Assembly (NCBI GenBank): GCA_030490835.1 | Contig: CM059971.1 | Coordinates: 51,632,012-51,696,011, forward strand | Direction of reading: 5' to 3' | Origin: Annona cherimola | Taxonomy: Eukaryota; Streptophyta; Magnoliopsida; Magnoliales; Annonaceae | DNA: 64,000 nucleotides | Shown here: positions 8,758 to 18,880 of the stretch, piece by piece | Layout: each line of letters begins with the position of its first letter | Numbering within the stretch: the stretch's first letter is position 1 | Notes under the pieces: generated by a model | What the model was told of the DNA's origin: nothing | What the model saw: the letters and a program-made list of their open reading frames with translations, nothing else | Databases searched by the model: none | Translations under genes and position numbers: made by a program

Positions 8758-10435
8758 TTACACTTGATCAAGGAAGAAACATGAAGGCATTTACTAAAAT
8801 GATAATCATTGATAAGAAACCTTTTAAACTTTTAGAAAATTAGAGTTTTAGGGAGTACACTTTTGAAATATAATCCCTTGAGAAGTTTGATTTAAGGATT
8901 ATGGTTGCTAAATATTGGACTGCACTCTTCAAAGAGGAGAAAACCAACTTTATGCAACAGTTTAAATATAAAGTTCAGAAAGTGTGTTTGACAACAAATT
9001 TATAGACTTCTATTACTAATGAAGGCTATTTATATTTAATTAAATATTTTATTAATGGGGATTGGATATTAATAGAGAAAATTATCAATTTTTTTATTTC
9101 ATTTCACCACCCATAGTAGTGAAGACATAGCTGAGGCAATTGAGGATTCTTTGTTGAAATGGGGATTTAATGGAATATTATTTATCACTTGGATAACGCA
9201 TCTAGCAATGATGTTGTAGTAAGAAGTTTAAAAAAGAAACTAAAGAAAATGGATATGCTATCTAGGGATGGTGAACATTTCTATGTGAGATGCACAACAC
9301 ATTATAAATTTAATTGTTCGTGATGGGATTGAAGAAATTCAAGATTCAATAAATCGTATTCAAAATTATGTTAAATATGTAAGCAGTTCTTTATCAAGAA
9401 AAGCTAAATTGAAAGAGTGTTGTGGCACACTAAAGTAACTTTCAAAATTGGCTTTTGCTTGGAAGTCCCCACTAGATGGAATTCTACATATTTCATGTTG
9501 GAGAATGCCTTGAAATTTCAAAAAGTTTTTTATCAAATGAAGAAAGGGATTTAGTGTTTGCTAGAGAGGATATTCCTACTTGATTGGAATATGGCTTCAT
9601 GTTCGTGCACTTATTGAAAAATTTTCATGATGTTACTGAAAATTTTTCATACACATCTTATGTAACTACAAACATTTACTTGGTTGAATAATTTAAGATT
9701 GAAAATTTGTTAGTGAAGTACGCAAATTCGTATCATGAAGTACTTTGGGATATGTCTAGAAGAATGAGGCAGAAGTATAATAAATATTGGGGTGCAGTTG
9801 AAAAGATAAATACACTGCTACTTATAGACAAATGTTTTGGATTCATATTACAAGTTGAAATTTATTAAAAAAAATTCTGTCATGTTTTATGATGAAAGAA
9901 CAATTTTAGAAACCATTGAAAATATGAAAAATGAGTTCACAAAGATGTTTAAGATGTATGAGTTAAAGTATTCTTTAAGAATTGCAATGGTAGATGAACT
10001 GTAAGATAGTAGCCATATAACAAATGTTGATGACCTAATGAGCTATACTTTCAATAATGCTAGGATGAGGAATAAGAAGAAATTGAAAGTGAAATTGAAG
10101 CTTATCTTAAGGAGAAAATTTAGAAGAATGATGATGACTTCAATATCTTAAAGTGGCGATCACTATATTCTACAAGATATAGAATTTTGTCTCACATGGA
10201 TTATGATATATTAGCTATTCCTATTACAACTGTTGCATCTTATTTAGCTTTTAGCATTAGTGAGTGTATCTTGATGCATAAGAGTTCGTTGTCTCCTGAA
10301 GTTGTAGAATCCTTAATATGTACTCAAGATTGGATAAGAAGGGGCCCAAAATCAACTAATATGAAGGAAATATTAGAAGAGTCATCCCTATCTGAATTGG
10401 GTGATTGCAAATTCGTGGTATCTTTCATTTCATGA
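8758..10435 (+). pseudogene. hAT-family transposase pseudogene (zf-BED/RICESLEEPER type)
   Basis: Translated pieces in shifting frames follow plant hAT transposases in order. MIIIDKKPF-like sequence is near 8795, EEEKTNFMQQ near 8935, a WTS-like region near 9005, LDNASSNDV near 9195, the RCTTHYK block near 9290, and KYNKYWGAVEK near 9775. The C-terminal dimerisation region at 10187-10435 has DILAIPITTVAS, SLSPEVVESL and ICTQDWIR. Many stops and frameshifts show that it is dead. The N-terminal BED zinc finger was not recognised. Terminal inverted repeats and an 8-bp target duplication were not found. Confidence 0.85.
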
Positions 10436-13404
10436 ATGTTAACTTCATACTTGGTATCTTTTGATATTAATAATTATTCTTCCATTCATATGCAGTAAGA
10501 AAAGGAGATTTATTTACCATTGCCAATGTAAATTAAGTGGATAAGGTTTCCTTTACTTTTAGCTTAACTCGAAGATAGAAAAGGGCAGGGTTGTTTCTAA
10601 TTTTTCTTGTTAGGAATCTTTTGTAAAACGCACTTTTCTAAGGGTGTTCCTTACAAATTTTCTAAAAGCTTGACAAAGCCAAAAACCCATAGTGTTTTCT
10701 TTCCATAGCGTTCTATTAGATTGCTACAACCACCTAACTTTGTTTTCTTCTCTTTAAAATTTCTTAAACTTATATTAATATTAATAATAAGTCTAATTAA
10801 AGACACAAATCTCATATTTCCATCAATTAGGATCCAAATATTAGATGAGAAAACTCATTCTCTATTTTCAATTTTCTCCACTGAAAAATTGAATGATGAC
10901 ACATATATCAAAATAAAACAATCTCATCTCATTTTATGCAAAGGATTTATTTTTCTTATTTAACTATAATTCAATATCTATTTCTTATAATAAAAAATAT
11001 CTATTTCATAAATAATATTGCGCTTATAGTGATTTCTTAAAGAAAAAAATCTGCTATATTATGAAATTATTTTGCTCATTCTCAACTTCTTTATTTCTTA
11101 AAAATCAATCCACAGATAATAATCTTAGCATCAAATCTCACCTTTTCCTCATCCACCTCCCTTTTATATTATTTTTATTTTGTAACTTCCACTCACACCA
11201 ATCATGTCTTATGGAGGGAAAAAAGAAATGGATAAACTAAAGGTAACATTAATTGAAAATGACTAAATATTTAAAGGAAAAATCTAAGAAAATCTAATTG
11301 ATTTGACGAGATATGAGTCCTACTTACAAAAAGGAGAAATAAATATTTATTTCTACATTGCTTTTTAGAAATTGGAACTTTAACATTAGATTTTTTATGC
11401 TAAAAATTTCAACAACTAATTGTCAACTTACCACATAGGAAGCCAAGTTGAACTTTTGCTTTTTAAAGACTATATATTATAGGATGTATATAAGCTAGAC
11501 TCAGCTAGGAGTCACCATTAGGTGAAGCATGAGCTACCCAACAAGTGAATTTTCTAGAATAAAAGCATGTGTGAACTGCCCATGGGATTGAGAGAAAGAT
11601 AGAGTGAGGGAGATCCTTCCTCTTCATCTGTAACAATCAAGATAGACAGAATCATTGGGTGCAACAACAAAGGATAAAAATAGAGAGAGAGGAAAAAAAG
11701 AGAGAAAGAAATGCATAAAATGTGTTATGCACGCAGTTGATGGGCTATGAAATCAGGTAATTATGCCCCATTTCCCTCATTTTGATTTATAAAAATCACT
11801 TTTCTTCACTGTTGTAAGTATTATAAGATGAGTTTATACAAAATAACTAGAATTTTTTAGATTTTTTAACTTGAAGTAGAGAAAAAACTTTGTCGTATTG
11901 AAAATGTTCACCTCTAATTTTCATTAATGTTATGATGATTAAACCCTTATCGAATCTTGATGGAATTTGATGATGAAGAGAAAAAGCAAGAAAACCATCA
12001 AATGATTTGCTTAGGTTGAAGATTAGAAAATAAAATTCAAAATGCATTTGATCATAGCTTTTCAAAATTCAAAGATGCATGACAACCTCGCTGAACGGTT
12101 TAAATCTCAAGACAAAAAATGTTAATGGTCTAGATCTCACCATCATAACCATTTGATATGGTGTCAGTCAAAAATTGTATTCACGTATATGAGGCAAAAC
12201 ACGTGTACAAGAGAAGATGAGGTGAAGAATGGTGATGTTGCATCATGTGAACCATGTATTTTAAACCATCATGTCACATTAGCTCTCTTTATGAAGCAAA
12301 GAAAGCATAAAGACAACAATCCACACAAGCTATTGTGGAATGCGAACAAGCCATCCAAAGTAGCTGTAAAAATGTGGTAGAAGCACAGAATGTTAAAGAT
12401 AAAAGCACAACTCAAAAATCAAGTCCATATGCATCGAAGAAATAGATCAAAATCCGTGGAATTGAGAAAATAGAAAATTTGTCGAAGATGAAGTGTGTCA
12501 AACCTTCTTGCTAAAATCCACAAAACTCAACTTCCTTGGAGGCCAAGGGAAACCTCCATTTAAGGCCTATAAATGGCCCATCTGACTCTCATTTTCAAAG
12601 GACACATATCTTACAGTCTCACAACCTAACAACTCATAATTGTCACATAGTTCTCAACCCATTTTCACTCAAAACCTCTCCTTGATTTTCCTTAGCTCTC
12701 TTTAGCTCCCTTCACTCCAAATCACATTCAAAAACCAAAAAAAATCCATTTTCATCCTCCTACTTGAAATCAAAGGTAGAAAATTTTCATTTTATTATAA
12801 ATGAAGAATCTCTGATAGGCTGATGATTTGAAATGTACAGTTAAGTTTTTTTTCCTTTATTTTCTAGTAATCCCTTTCTAGTTCACATCCACTTGAATAC
12901 CATTTTTTTCCCAACTTAATAAAGATATTATGCTAAGCTATTGTGTTGTTGGATTGAAATCGTTAACTCCAACCCAGTTTCTATGATCTGAGAAATTATA
13001 ATGGATTTATATGATAGATTCTATCCTTAATTTGGCAAGAGGTTTTCTATAATAGACCCTATGCCGGCACTTTGCCCTCTTGTTAAAGTGCACATGGTCC
13101 ACGGAACCCTTTAAACGGTAGTGATTTGCAGACATGGGAAACTGAAAAAAGGTGAAGCTACTTAGCATTAAAAAGCGATAAAAAAATTCTCTTAGTAAGT
13201 AGGGATTAGGAATATGCTACATTCATCATGATCTACAAACACATAAATTTTATGCAACTCAAGCTTGAAAATTAGGTAGGTAATTTTAACCCATGTCTTT
13301 TGCATTTAGGTCTAAAAGCTTCTAAACAACTTCATTGGGCCTAACTCAGCAAATGGCCCAATTAGGCCACGAATATTTTAGTCGGCCAAGTTAGGCTTAT
13401 GAAC
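10436..13404. other. AT-rich intergenic or decayed repeat sequence
   Basis: I see no gene in this stretch. The only open frames are short and AT-driven. A GGCCTATAAATGGCC palindrome with a TATA-like core is at 12564-12578, followed by about 180 bases of C/T-rich leader-like sequence. It could be the promoter part of an unrecognised LTR. No boundaries or target duplications were found. Confidence 0.4.
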
Positions 13405-13865
13405 TCAACTAGCCAAATTGCAAATTAACATTTATTCAAGTTTTGATAATTAATAACCAATTTTGAGAAAATTAAGGCTATTGATGAGTTTGAGTCAGTG
13501 ACGAAAGTTAGAATTTTAAAATTCAAGTTCAAACAGCTGAAGTCATAACATCAAGTCGACTCCAAGATCAACTTGGGTCAAGTCACAATCCAAGTCGACT
13601 CTAGTATCTACTTCAAGTGCCTTTTGTAAGATAAAACTTAAGTGGGGAGCTTTCACAACTGAAGTTGCATTCTAAGTTAACTTAGCACGCTACTTGGCTG
13701 AATTCACTAAATGAAGTGGACTTTGATTGCGACTTAGATTACATCAGCCATTTGAAGCTTCCTCTGATTGCAACTTAAAAATTGAAGTTGTATTCCCAAG
13801 TTGACTCTACTTGTGACTTGGGTGAATTTGAATCTGAAGTCGACCCAAAGCATCAAACTTGAAGC
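13405..13865 (+). repeat. old Sirevirus 5' LTR, left part
   Basis: Diverged LTR sequence in plus orientation, with GTTTTGATAATTAATAACC resembling the family LTR start and decayed AAGTCGACTCC motifs from 13550. It is cut at 13865 by the minus-strand element and resumes at 46878. The left edge is approximate. Confidence 0.65.
13861..13865 (+). repeat. target-site duplication GAAGC (left)
   Basis: GAAGC directly precedes the TGTTGG end of the minus-strand Sirevirus. The identical 5-mer follows its other end at 46878-46882. Confidence 0.9.
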
Positions 13866-15477
13866 TGTTGGTCCCGATTTGATGGCAAAACCCAAGAGGG
13901 GAGGGGTGAATTGGGTATTTAAAAATTATATCTTAAACAGAAGCTTATCCCCGGATTAATCCAGTCCCCTTAATGGAGAAACGAAATGGAAAGCAATGTA
14001 AATAGCAGAAGTATAAATCAAGCACACAGGATTTTTATAGTGGTTCGGGCAACCTCCCTACTCCACTCTTCCAAGCTCACACTCCTTGTGACTTGGGTTC
14101 CACTATTGTATTCTCTCAATACAATTAGAGCCACTGCTCTCTTCTAGATTCCAGCTCTAGGTGACATCAACAAAACACAGCACAAGTAGGTAATGAGTCA
14201 CACTCCAATCACACACTACTTTGCTTATACTTGATCTTAGTTCCTCAAACTAAATCAAGTTTAACACATATAACAGAAACAATAAGAAAACTACACTTTA
14301 CAGATGTGTAGAAGCAGTTTGGCGCAGAGAAGAACTTGTTTGAAGTGGCTTTGTATGATCAGTAGTTGAGCTCTTGCAGTTTGAAGCAAAGTTCTTCCTC
14401 TTTGGTTAGCTTGATCTCTTTAAAGCTCTTGTAGATGGTAGTTATGCACTCTTAATGATTTTCAGCTACTTCCCTCGTCCACCATGAATGCTATTTATAA
14501 TTTTGGAGGGAATCCGAACGTTAGAGGGTAGGTGGTGCGCATTTAATGCGCCAACGTTCGAATAAATTCCGACCGTTGCGACCCAAGTCGCATGTGGAGT
14601 CGACTTCGGATGCGACTTCGCCCAAGTCGCAGATGGAGTCGACTTCGGGTGCGACTTCGCTTCTCCGTCGCAACTTCAAGTTTCAGTCAGGGTCGACTTG
14701 GGCATCAACTTGACCCAAGTCGCAGGTGAAGTCGACTTTGGCTTCCGACTTCAACTCAAGTCGATCATGGAGTCGACTTGGGTTGCGACTTGACTTGGTC
14801 TTTGCAAAATACGCTTTGTTCTTCATTTGATCTTCCTCTATCTTGCTTGGCTTGTTTCCTTGATGATTCTTAGGAGAGCCTGAGTTTTGAATCATGCGCC
14901 TTGCTTTGCATTTGACTCAATTGGTCTTTAAGACTTGATAGACTTGATTTGATCTCCATTCTTGAATCTTTGCTTTGATCTTGAGTGAGAGATACCTTGA
15001 ATAGGCTTTGAAACTGCATCTCTGAAGTATGAACTTCTCAAGTCGCGGATGAAGTCGACTTTGTCTGCGACTTCACCCAAGTCGCACCTGGAGTCGACTT
15101 GGCCTGCGACTTGGGCAGCTTCGTGCCCCAAAATTCAGCTCTGGACAGTTTTTTATGTTTGAAGTCGATAGTGAGGTCGACTTCGTTGCGACTTGGCTTC
15201 CCAAGTCGCATGTGGAGTCGACTTGGGTTGCGACTTCACCTGCAAGTTGATTTTTCCTTTGAGGTTCTTTCTCAAGTCGATAGTTAAGTCGACTTTGGGA
15301 TCGACTTCACCCTAAGTCGAAGTCCAAGTCGACTTGGGGATCGACTTGGCTACTTAAGTTCCTTAAAACAAATGGAAAACTCATTAGTCCTTTAAATATA
15401 CTCAAGTTAGTTGTTGTTAATCATCAAAACTTAATCTTTGGTCAATTTTACTTTGTTTTGAAGTATTGTTTCCAACA
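13866..15477 (-). repeat. Sirevirus 3' LTR (minus strand, 1612 bp)
   Basis: It runs from TGTTGGTCCC to TTTCCAACA in plus-strand reading and pairs with 45265-46877. GTCGACTTCG-type motifs lie at 14576-14795 and 15040-15350. A TATA box is at 14491-14500, read on the minus strand. Confidence 0.95.
14491..14500 (-). promoter_or_regulatory. LTR TATA box (3' LTR)
   Basis: Minus-strand TTATAAATAG lies downstream, in the element sense, of the GTCGAC motif arrays. Matching sites are at 45890-45899 and 55365-55374. Confidence 0.5.
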
Positions 15478-15491
15478 ATCTCCCCCTTTTT
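15478..15491 (-). other. polypurine tract of 3' LTR
   Basis: On the minus strand this reads AAAAAGGGGGAGAT and abuts the LTR, as at 3683-3696. Confidence 0.85.
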
Positions 15492-15725
15492 GATGATTGA
15501 CAAAACTAAATTGAGCTTATACCTTTCAAGATGGATGCATTTAAATAGTCTTCGAAAACAGAGTATAAGCAATCATTCCATAACTTTCAAAACAGATTTT
15601 TAGCAATCATTCAATTCATATAAGCACATTTCAATCATAAGCAAGTTTCATGCAAAAAGAATGAAACTCCTAAATACAAACTGCCCAACCCAAAATAACA
15701 AAAAGTTCTACTCAATTTCTATTCT

Positions 15726-15739
15726 ATCTCCCCCTTTTT
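15726..15739 (-). other. internal polypurine tract copy
   Basis: Minus-strand AAAAAGGGGGAGAT lies just after the end of the third ORF. It is the second member of the tract pair typical of Sireviruses. Confidence 0.7.
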
Positions 15740-15740
15740 G

Positions 15741-16740
15741 TCAATCTTTCAAAAATGATTCAATTACCAAAAACTTGGTGAATTGAAATTGGGAAATGGG
15801 ATAGACAGACTGAGTTTGTTTGATGGGACGGACATGAGCTGATGAGTAGAAGGAGGAAACGGGTGCGGGAGAAGGCTCGCGATGAACTGAACCCGATTCG
15901 AAGGGATCAAGTTCAGGCATGGGTCGCTTCTTGTGACGGCCTGAGGCGAGATGATATCGGATGGTACGTAATTCCCGATCGATTCGATCCTGTCGGGAAT
16001 GCATGTCGTTGATCGCCGTCAACACCTCGGTCACAAGACTCGTCATTCGATCTTCTTGGTAACCCATTTCTTCCCGTAGAGCTGAGATTTCTGCCTTTAT
16101 GCTTTGGAGCGTCGCCTCTTGTGATGAAGTAGGAGGCGCTCTATCGGGTGCAACGGATCCGTGATGTGTATAGGATCCGTGCGATGCAGGAGATGCGTGT
16201 GGTGCAGGCGATGCCTCTGGAGGTTGCTCCCCCTCAGCTTGTGCGTCGTCCTCTGGTTCTCGGACTGGCTCGCCTAGCCCTTATTCGATCATCCCTGAAT
16301 TGCTCCAGATTGATCTTCATACGTTGGAGCAAAGCCTTGTTGATGGCGTTTGTCGTCTTGGGAACTTCAAATGGTTCCCCATCTATGTCAACCTCAAATC
16401 GTTCAAGGATCTTTGTGATCCAGGAACCGTAGGGTAGCACGCCTCGTGGGTTATCCTTTTTACTTGCCAAGGCTTCGAGGAAGAGTCTAGGAAGACTGAT
16501 CTTTACCTTATTGACCAGTTTCCATAAGATCATTGCTTCCTGTGGATTGAGTTGATTTCTTCTGCCTCCTTTTGGCAAGATACAATGGGCGATTAGCAGA
16601 CGGATGACCCTGAGTCTGGGAGGAAGATCCATGTAGTGCAGAAATTTGGTGCCTGCATGGTACTTGTTGCTTTTTGTCAACTCGTTGTAAACCTTGTCCA
16701 TCGTCAGATCTTGGGGAAGCCTTTCTTCTTCATAGGGCAC
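15741..16740 (-). pseudogene. Sirevirus third ORF, C-terminal part (broken)
   Basis: This is homologous to residues from about 200 to the end of the intact 525-residue ORF at 1720-3297. The part at 16234-16740 matches its middle (LTMDKVYNELTKSNKYH, KGGRRNQLNPQEA). The frame is lost near 16285 in the acidic, proline-rich region. Homology resumes in another frame at 15741-16067, the coiled-coil and tail region (QEDRMTSLVTEVL, HKKRPMPELDP). The N-terminal part lies at 39186-39785, beyond the nested gypsy element. It is broken both by a frameshift and by the insertion. Confidence 0.85.
16736..16740 (+). repeat. target-site duplication GGCAC (left)
   Basis: GGCAC at 16736-16740 and again at 39181-39185 flank the giant-LTR gypsy element exactly. 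Removing the insertion plus one copy rejoins the third-ORF coding sequence in the VP(Y) region. Confidence 0.95.
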
Positions 16741-16816
16741 TGATGAGATATATTTATATGTAAAAAAAAAAAAAAAAAAAAAAAGATTACAGAAAAGAAA
16801 AGCCGTCTGTATGCCG

Positions 16817-17305
16817 CTACGAAACTGACCGGAGATCGACGACGACGACGCTCACGTTATCCGTACTATGCCGGGCAAGGGCGAGCTTCGTGAGAAGAAC
16901 AGCGGCATCTGAGCAGGCCTTGTCCGGCCGCCGATCACTTCCGGCCTTCGTCAGCGGTGCACCGTGCCCACGAAGGCACATACGGACGATATCGCAAGCC
17001 ATGCGGTTGGTAACGACGTCCCACAGGCCGTCGCTTGGGAGGATCAGGCACTCATCATCCGGCGATCGGTTCGTCACCGTCACTTCAGGCTCTGAGCTAA
17101 CGAACGGCTTCAGATACTGGTCGCCTATCGCCCTTGACATGGCGAGAACACCAAGAACTCGCGGGCTGTCCCAGTAGATGACGCGGCCGCCGGCGGATTG
17201 GATGCGCTGAAGCTCGTCCGGCCTGTCAGGCTTGTGATCCGACGAGAGAGGGATGGGCACTCCATTTCGGCACAGCACAGCCCTCGAATCTCCGCTGTTC
17301 GCTCC
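16817..17305 (-). pseudogene. captured clade A PP2C phosphatase C-terminal fragment (5' LTR copy)
   Basis: The last 162 residues of a 522-residue minus-strand open frame match the C-terminal catalytic part of plant protein phosphatase 2C, most like the PP2CA/HAI group of ABA co-receptors. Visible motifs are [54 protein letters not shown] and the C-terminal [11 protein letters not shown]. The DG and DN metal-binding motifs of this half are kept. In [10 protein letters not shown] a proline stands where the family usually has alanine. The N-terminal half with the first metal-binding motif is absent, and upstream sequence in this frame is antisense to other fragments, so it is a truncated capture. 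It lies antisense to the element. Confidence 0.9.
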
Positions 17306-17410
17306 TCTCCACTCCCACCAAAAAAATCTCTCCTTTTTACACTCTCTCTCCCCCGTATCTATCCATCTCACCCATTCCCATGGACTCCAAGATGCGGATA
17401 CACCATCCGA

Positions 17411-17710
17411 GGACCCGCAGGCACCTCTGCCGCGGAGGTCCTCGCCGCTGGCGGCACCCAGACCCACCTCATCGAGCGCCATCCGGCCGGTGGAAAGCCC
17501 TGCGGCGGCGCAATCCCGCTCTGCATACTTTCCGAGTTCTCTATTCCCCCGGAGATTGTCGACCGGAAGGTGACGCGCATGAAGATCGTCTCCCCCTCGA
17601 ATCTCACCGTCGACTTCGGCCAGACGCTGCTGCCGCACGAGTACATCGCGATGCTCCGCCGCGAGATGCTGGACTCCTTCCTCCGGCAGCGTGCGACGGC
17701 CAGCGGTGCG
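17411..17710 (+). pseudogene. captured geranylgeranyl reductase (CHLP) fragment (5' LTR copy)
   Basis: In the frame 17198-17776, about 100 residues match plastid geranylgeranyl diphosphate reductase, which makes phytyl diphosphate for chlorophyll and tocopherol. The match begins at [15 protein letters not shown], part of the FAD-binding glycine motif, and includes [34 protein letters not shown] and [17 protein letters not shown]. The true N-terminus with transit peptide and the catalytic remainder are missing. It is in sense with the element and opposite to the PP2C fragment next to it. Confidence 0.88.
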
Positions 17711-17973
17711 GGGATGGATCATCGGAAGCAGAAGAAGCTCGCTGCGAAGAACGAGAAGCCGCCGGCTCCGGAATAATGCAAAGCAGGAGGAGGAGAAGAA
17801 GCCGAATCCAGCGCCCGTGCCTGCTCCATCGGCGAAGAATCTCCAAGCTTGCTGTGGTGTTTCAGATCGGGAAGGGATGAGATTCCGAGGTAGAGAAAAA
17901 CGAACCCAGTGGTGCGTGCAAGCCACAGAGGGAGATTCTCTGCCTACGGAGAGAAAAAGTGCAAAAGAAAGAA

Positions 17974-18156
17974 GCCGGTGCCGCAGGAGAGGAAGCCCAG
18001 GTTCCTCCTTGCAGTGTGGTTTGCTATTGTCTCCATCACAGTAGCAGCAACAGCTTCCGGGTCGTCCACAACATGGGCCTCCGTGTTCAAACTCGATCCC
18101 GTCATCGTTTCTGTCCCGTTCGACGCCATGGCTCCCATCGACAGCAGCAGAAGCAA
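17974..18156 (-). pseudogene. captured pectate lyase N-terminal fragment (5' LTR copy)
   Basis: About 61 residues on the minus strand match the start of plant pectate lyases. A hydrophobic signal-peptide-like run ([11 protein letters not shown]) is followed by [14 protein letters not shown] and [15 protein letters not shown], the conserved block before the disulphide-rich part. The match stops right after SCGTG. The initiating ATG is not evident and the catalytic beta-helix is absent. It is antisense to the element and in a different frame from the PP2C fragment. Confidence 0.8.
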
Positions 18157-18395
18157 AATCAGCAGTATCTCTTCGTAGAAGCACCACCAGTAGCAGCGCC
18201 AAGAGTCCGAGTTCGCTAGCTCGTAGAAGAGCTACGAACGCCGCGGGCATTTCCCCGAACAAGAAAGCCAAAGACTTCTCGTCTAATTCCCTGAGGATTG
18301 GCGTGAAGAAGATCGGATCGGATGCGAGCAAATCTCCTAGGAACGAAAAACAGACGGCTGAATCCTCAACGATTTCTGAAGGCAATCAGCTCTAG
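18157..18395 (+). other. unassigned Ser/Arg/Lys-rich open segment, possible fourth capture
   Basis: A plus-strand frame ending with TAG at 18393-18395 encodes a basic, serine-rich stretch ([20 protein letters not shown] and following). It is GC-rich like the neighbouring captures and ends just before the palindrome array. I do not recognise the source gene. It could also be antisense or untranslated sequence of another capture. Confidence 0.3.
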
Positions 18396-18426
18396 GAAAG
18401 AAGGTTCTGCGGAGATATGCTCTACG

Positions 18427-18640
18427 TAAAAGCAGTTCCGCAGGAAAGCATTTCCGGTGCAGTTCCGCGGGAGTGTGGTTCGGGTTCCGCGTGGACGCAG
18501 TTCCGTGGCAACGAAATCCCATGTGAATGCAGTTCCGCGTGGACACAGTTCCGCGGCAACGAAATTCCGCGTAGAGGTAGTTCCGCGGGAATGGAGTTCC
18601 GCGGGAACAACGACAGTAGCCGCGGAACTCGCACCAAGCC
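18427..18640 (+). promoter_or_regulatory. TTCCGCGG palindrome array upstream of TATA (5' LTR)
   Basis: About ten GTTCCGCGG/GTTCCGCGT words recur at 15-30 bp spacing, several as the perfect palindrome GTTCCGCGGGAAC or its half. The array ends about 12 bases before a TATA box. A copy is at 35472-35685. Confidence 0.6.
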
Positions 18641-18651
18641 GGCCAAAAATC

Positions 18652-18659
18652 TATAAATA
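18652..18659 (+). promoter_or_regulatory. LTR TATA box (5' LTR)
   Basis: TATAAATA follows the palindrome array. It is the likely start region for element RNA and would place the captured genes in U3 and the tandem arrays in R/U5. The copy in the 3' LTR is at 35697-35704. Confidence 0.6.
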
Positions 18660-18880
18660 CCCACTTGAAGCTTCTCATTTAGACGGCAACGACGAGAGGG
18701 AAGAAGGAAAGGGAAAACAGAGAGGGGAGGAGAAAACTTTGAGCGGAGAACTCAACGAAGACGAGCTCTCCCGTGCTCAAAGGAGAGAGAACGTGAGTTC
18801 TCCATTTTTTTTTTTTTTTTTTTTTTTTTTAGTTAAAAAAAAAAAAGAGAGAGTTTCTTTCTTATATATATATACATATA

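Noticed and set aside
12564..12780. Host gene promoter and leader at the TATA-like palindrome
   Set aside because: No open reading frame or splice-compatible coding sequence follows; it is probably part of a decayed repeat.
16817..18385. 522-residue minus-strand ORF as a real PP2C gene
   Set aside because: Only the last 162 residues match PP2C; the rest is antisense to other fragments, and the whole lies within a duplicated LTR.
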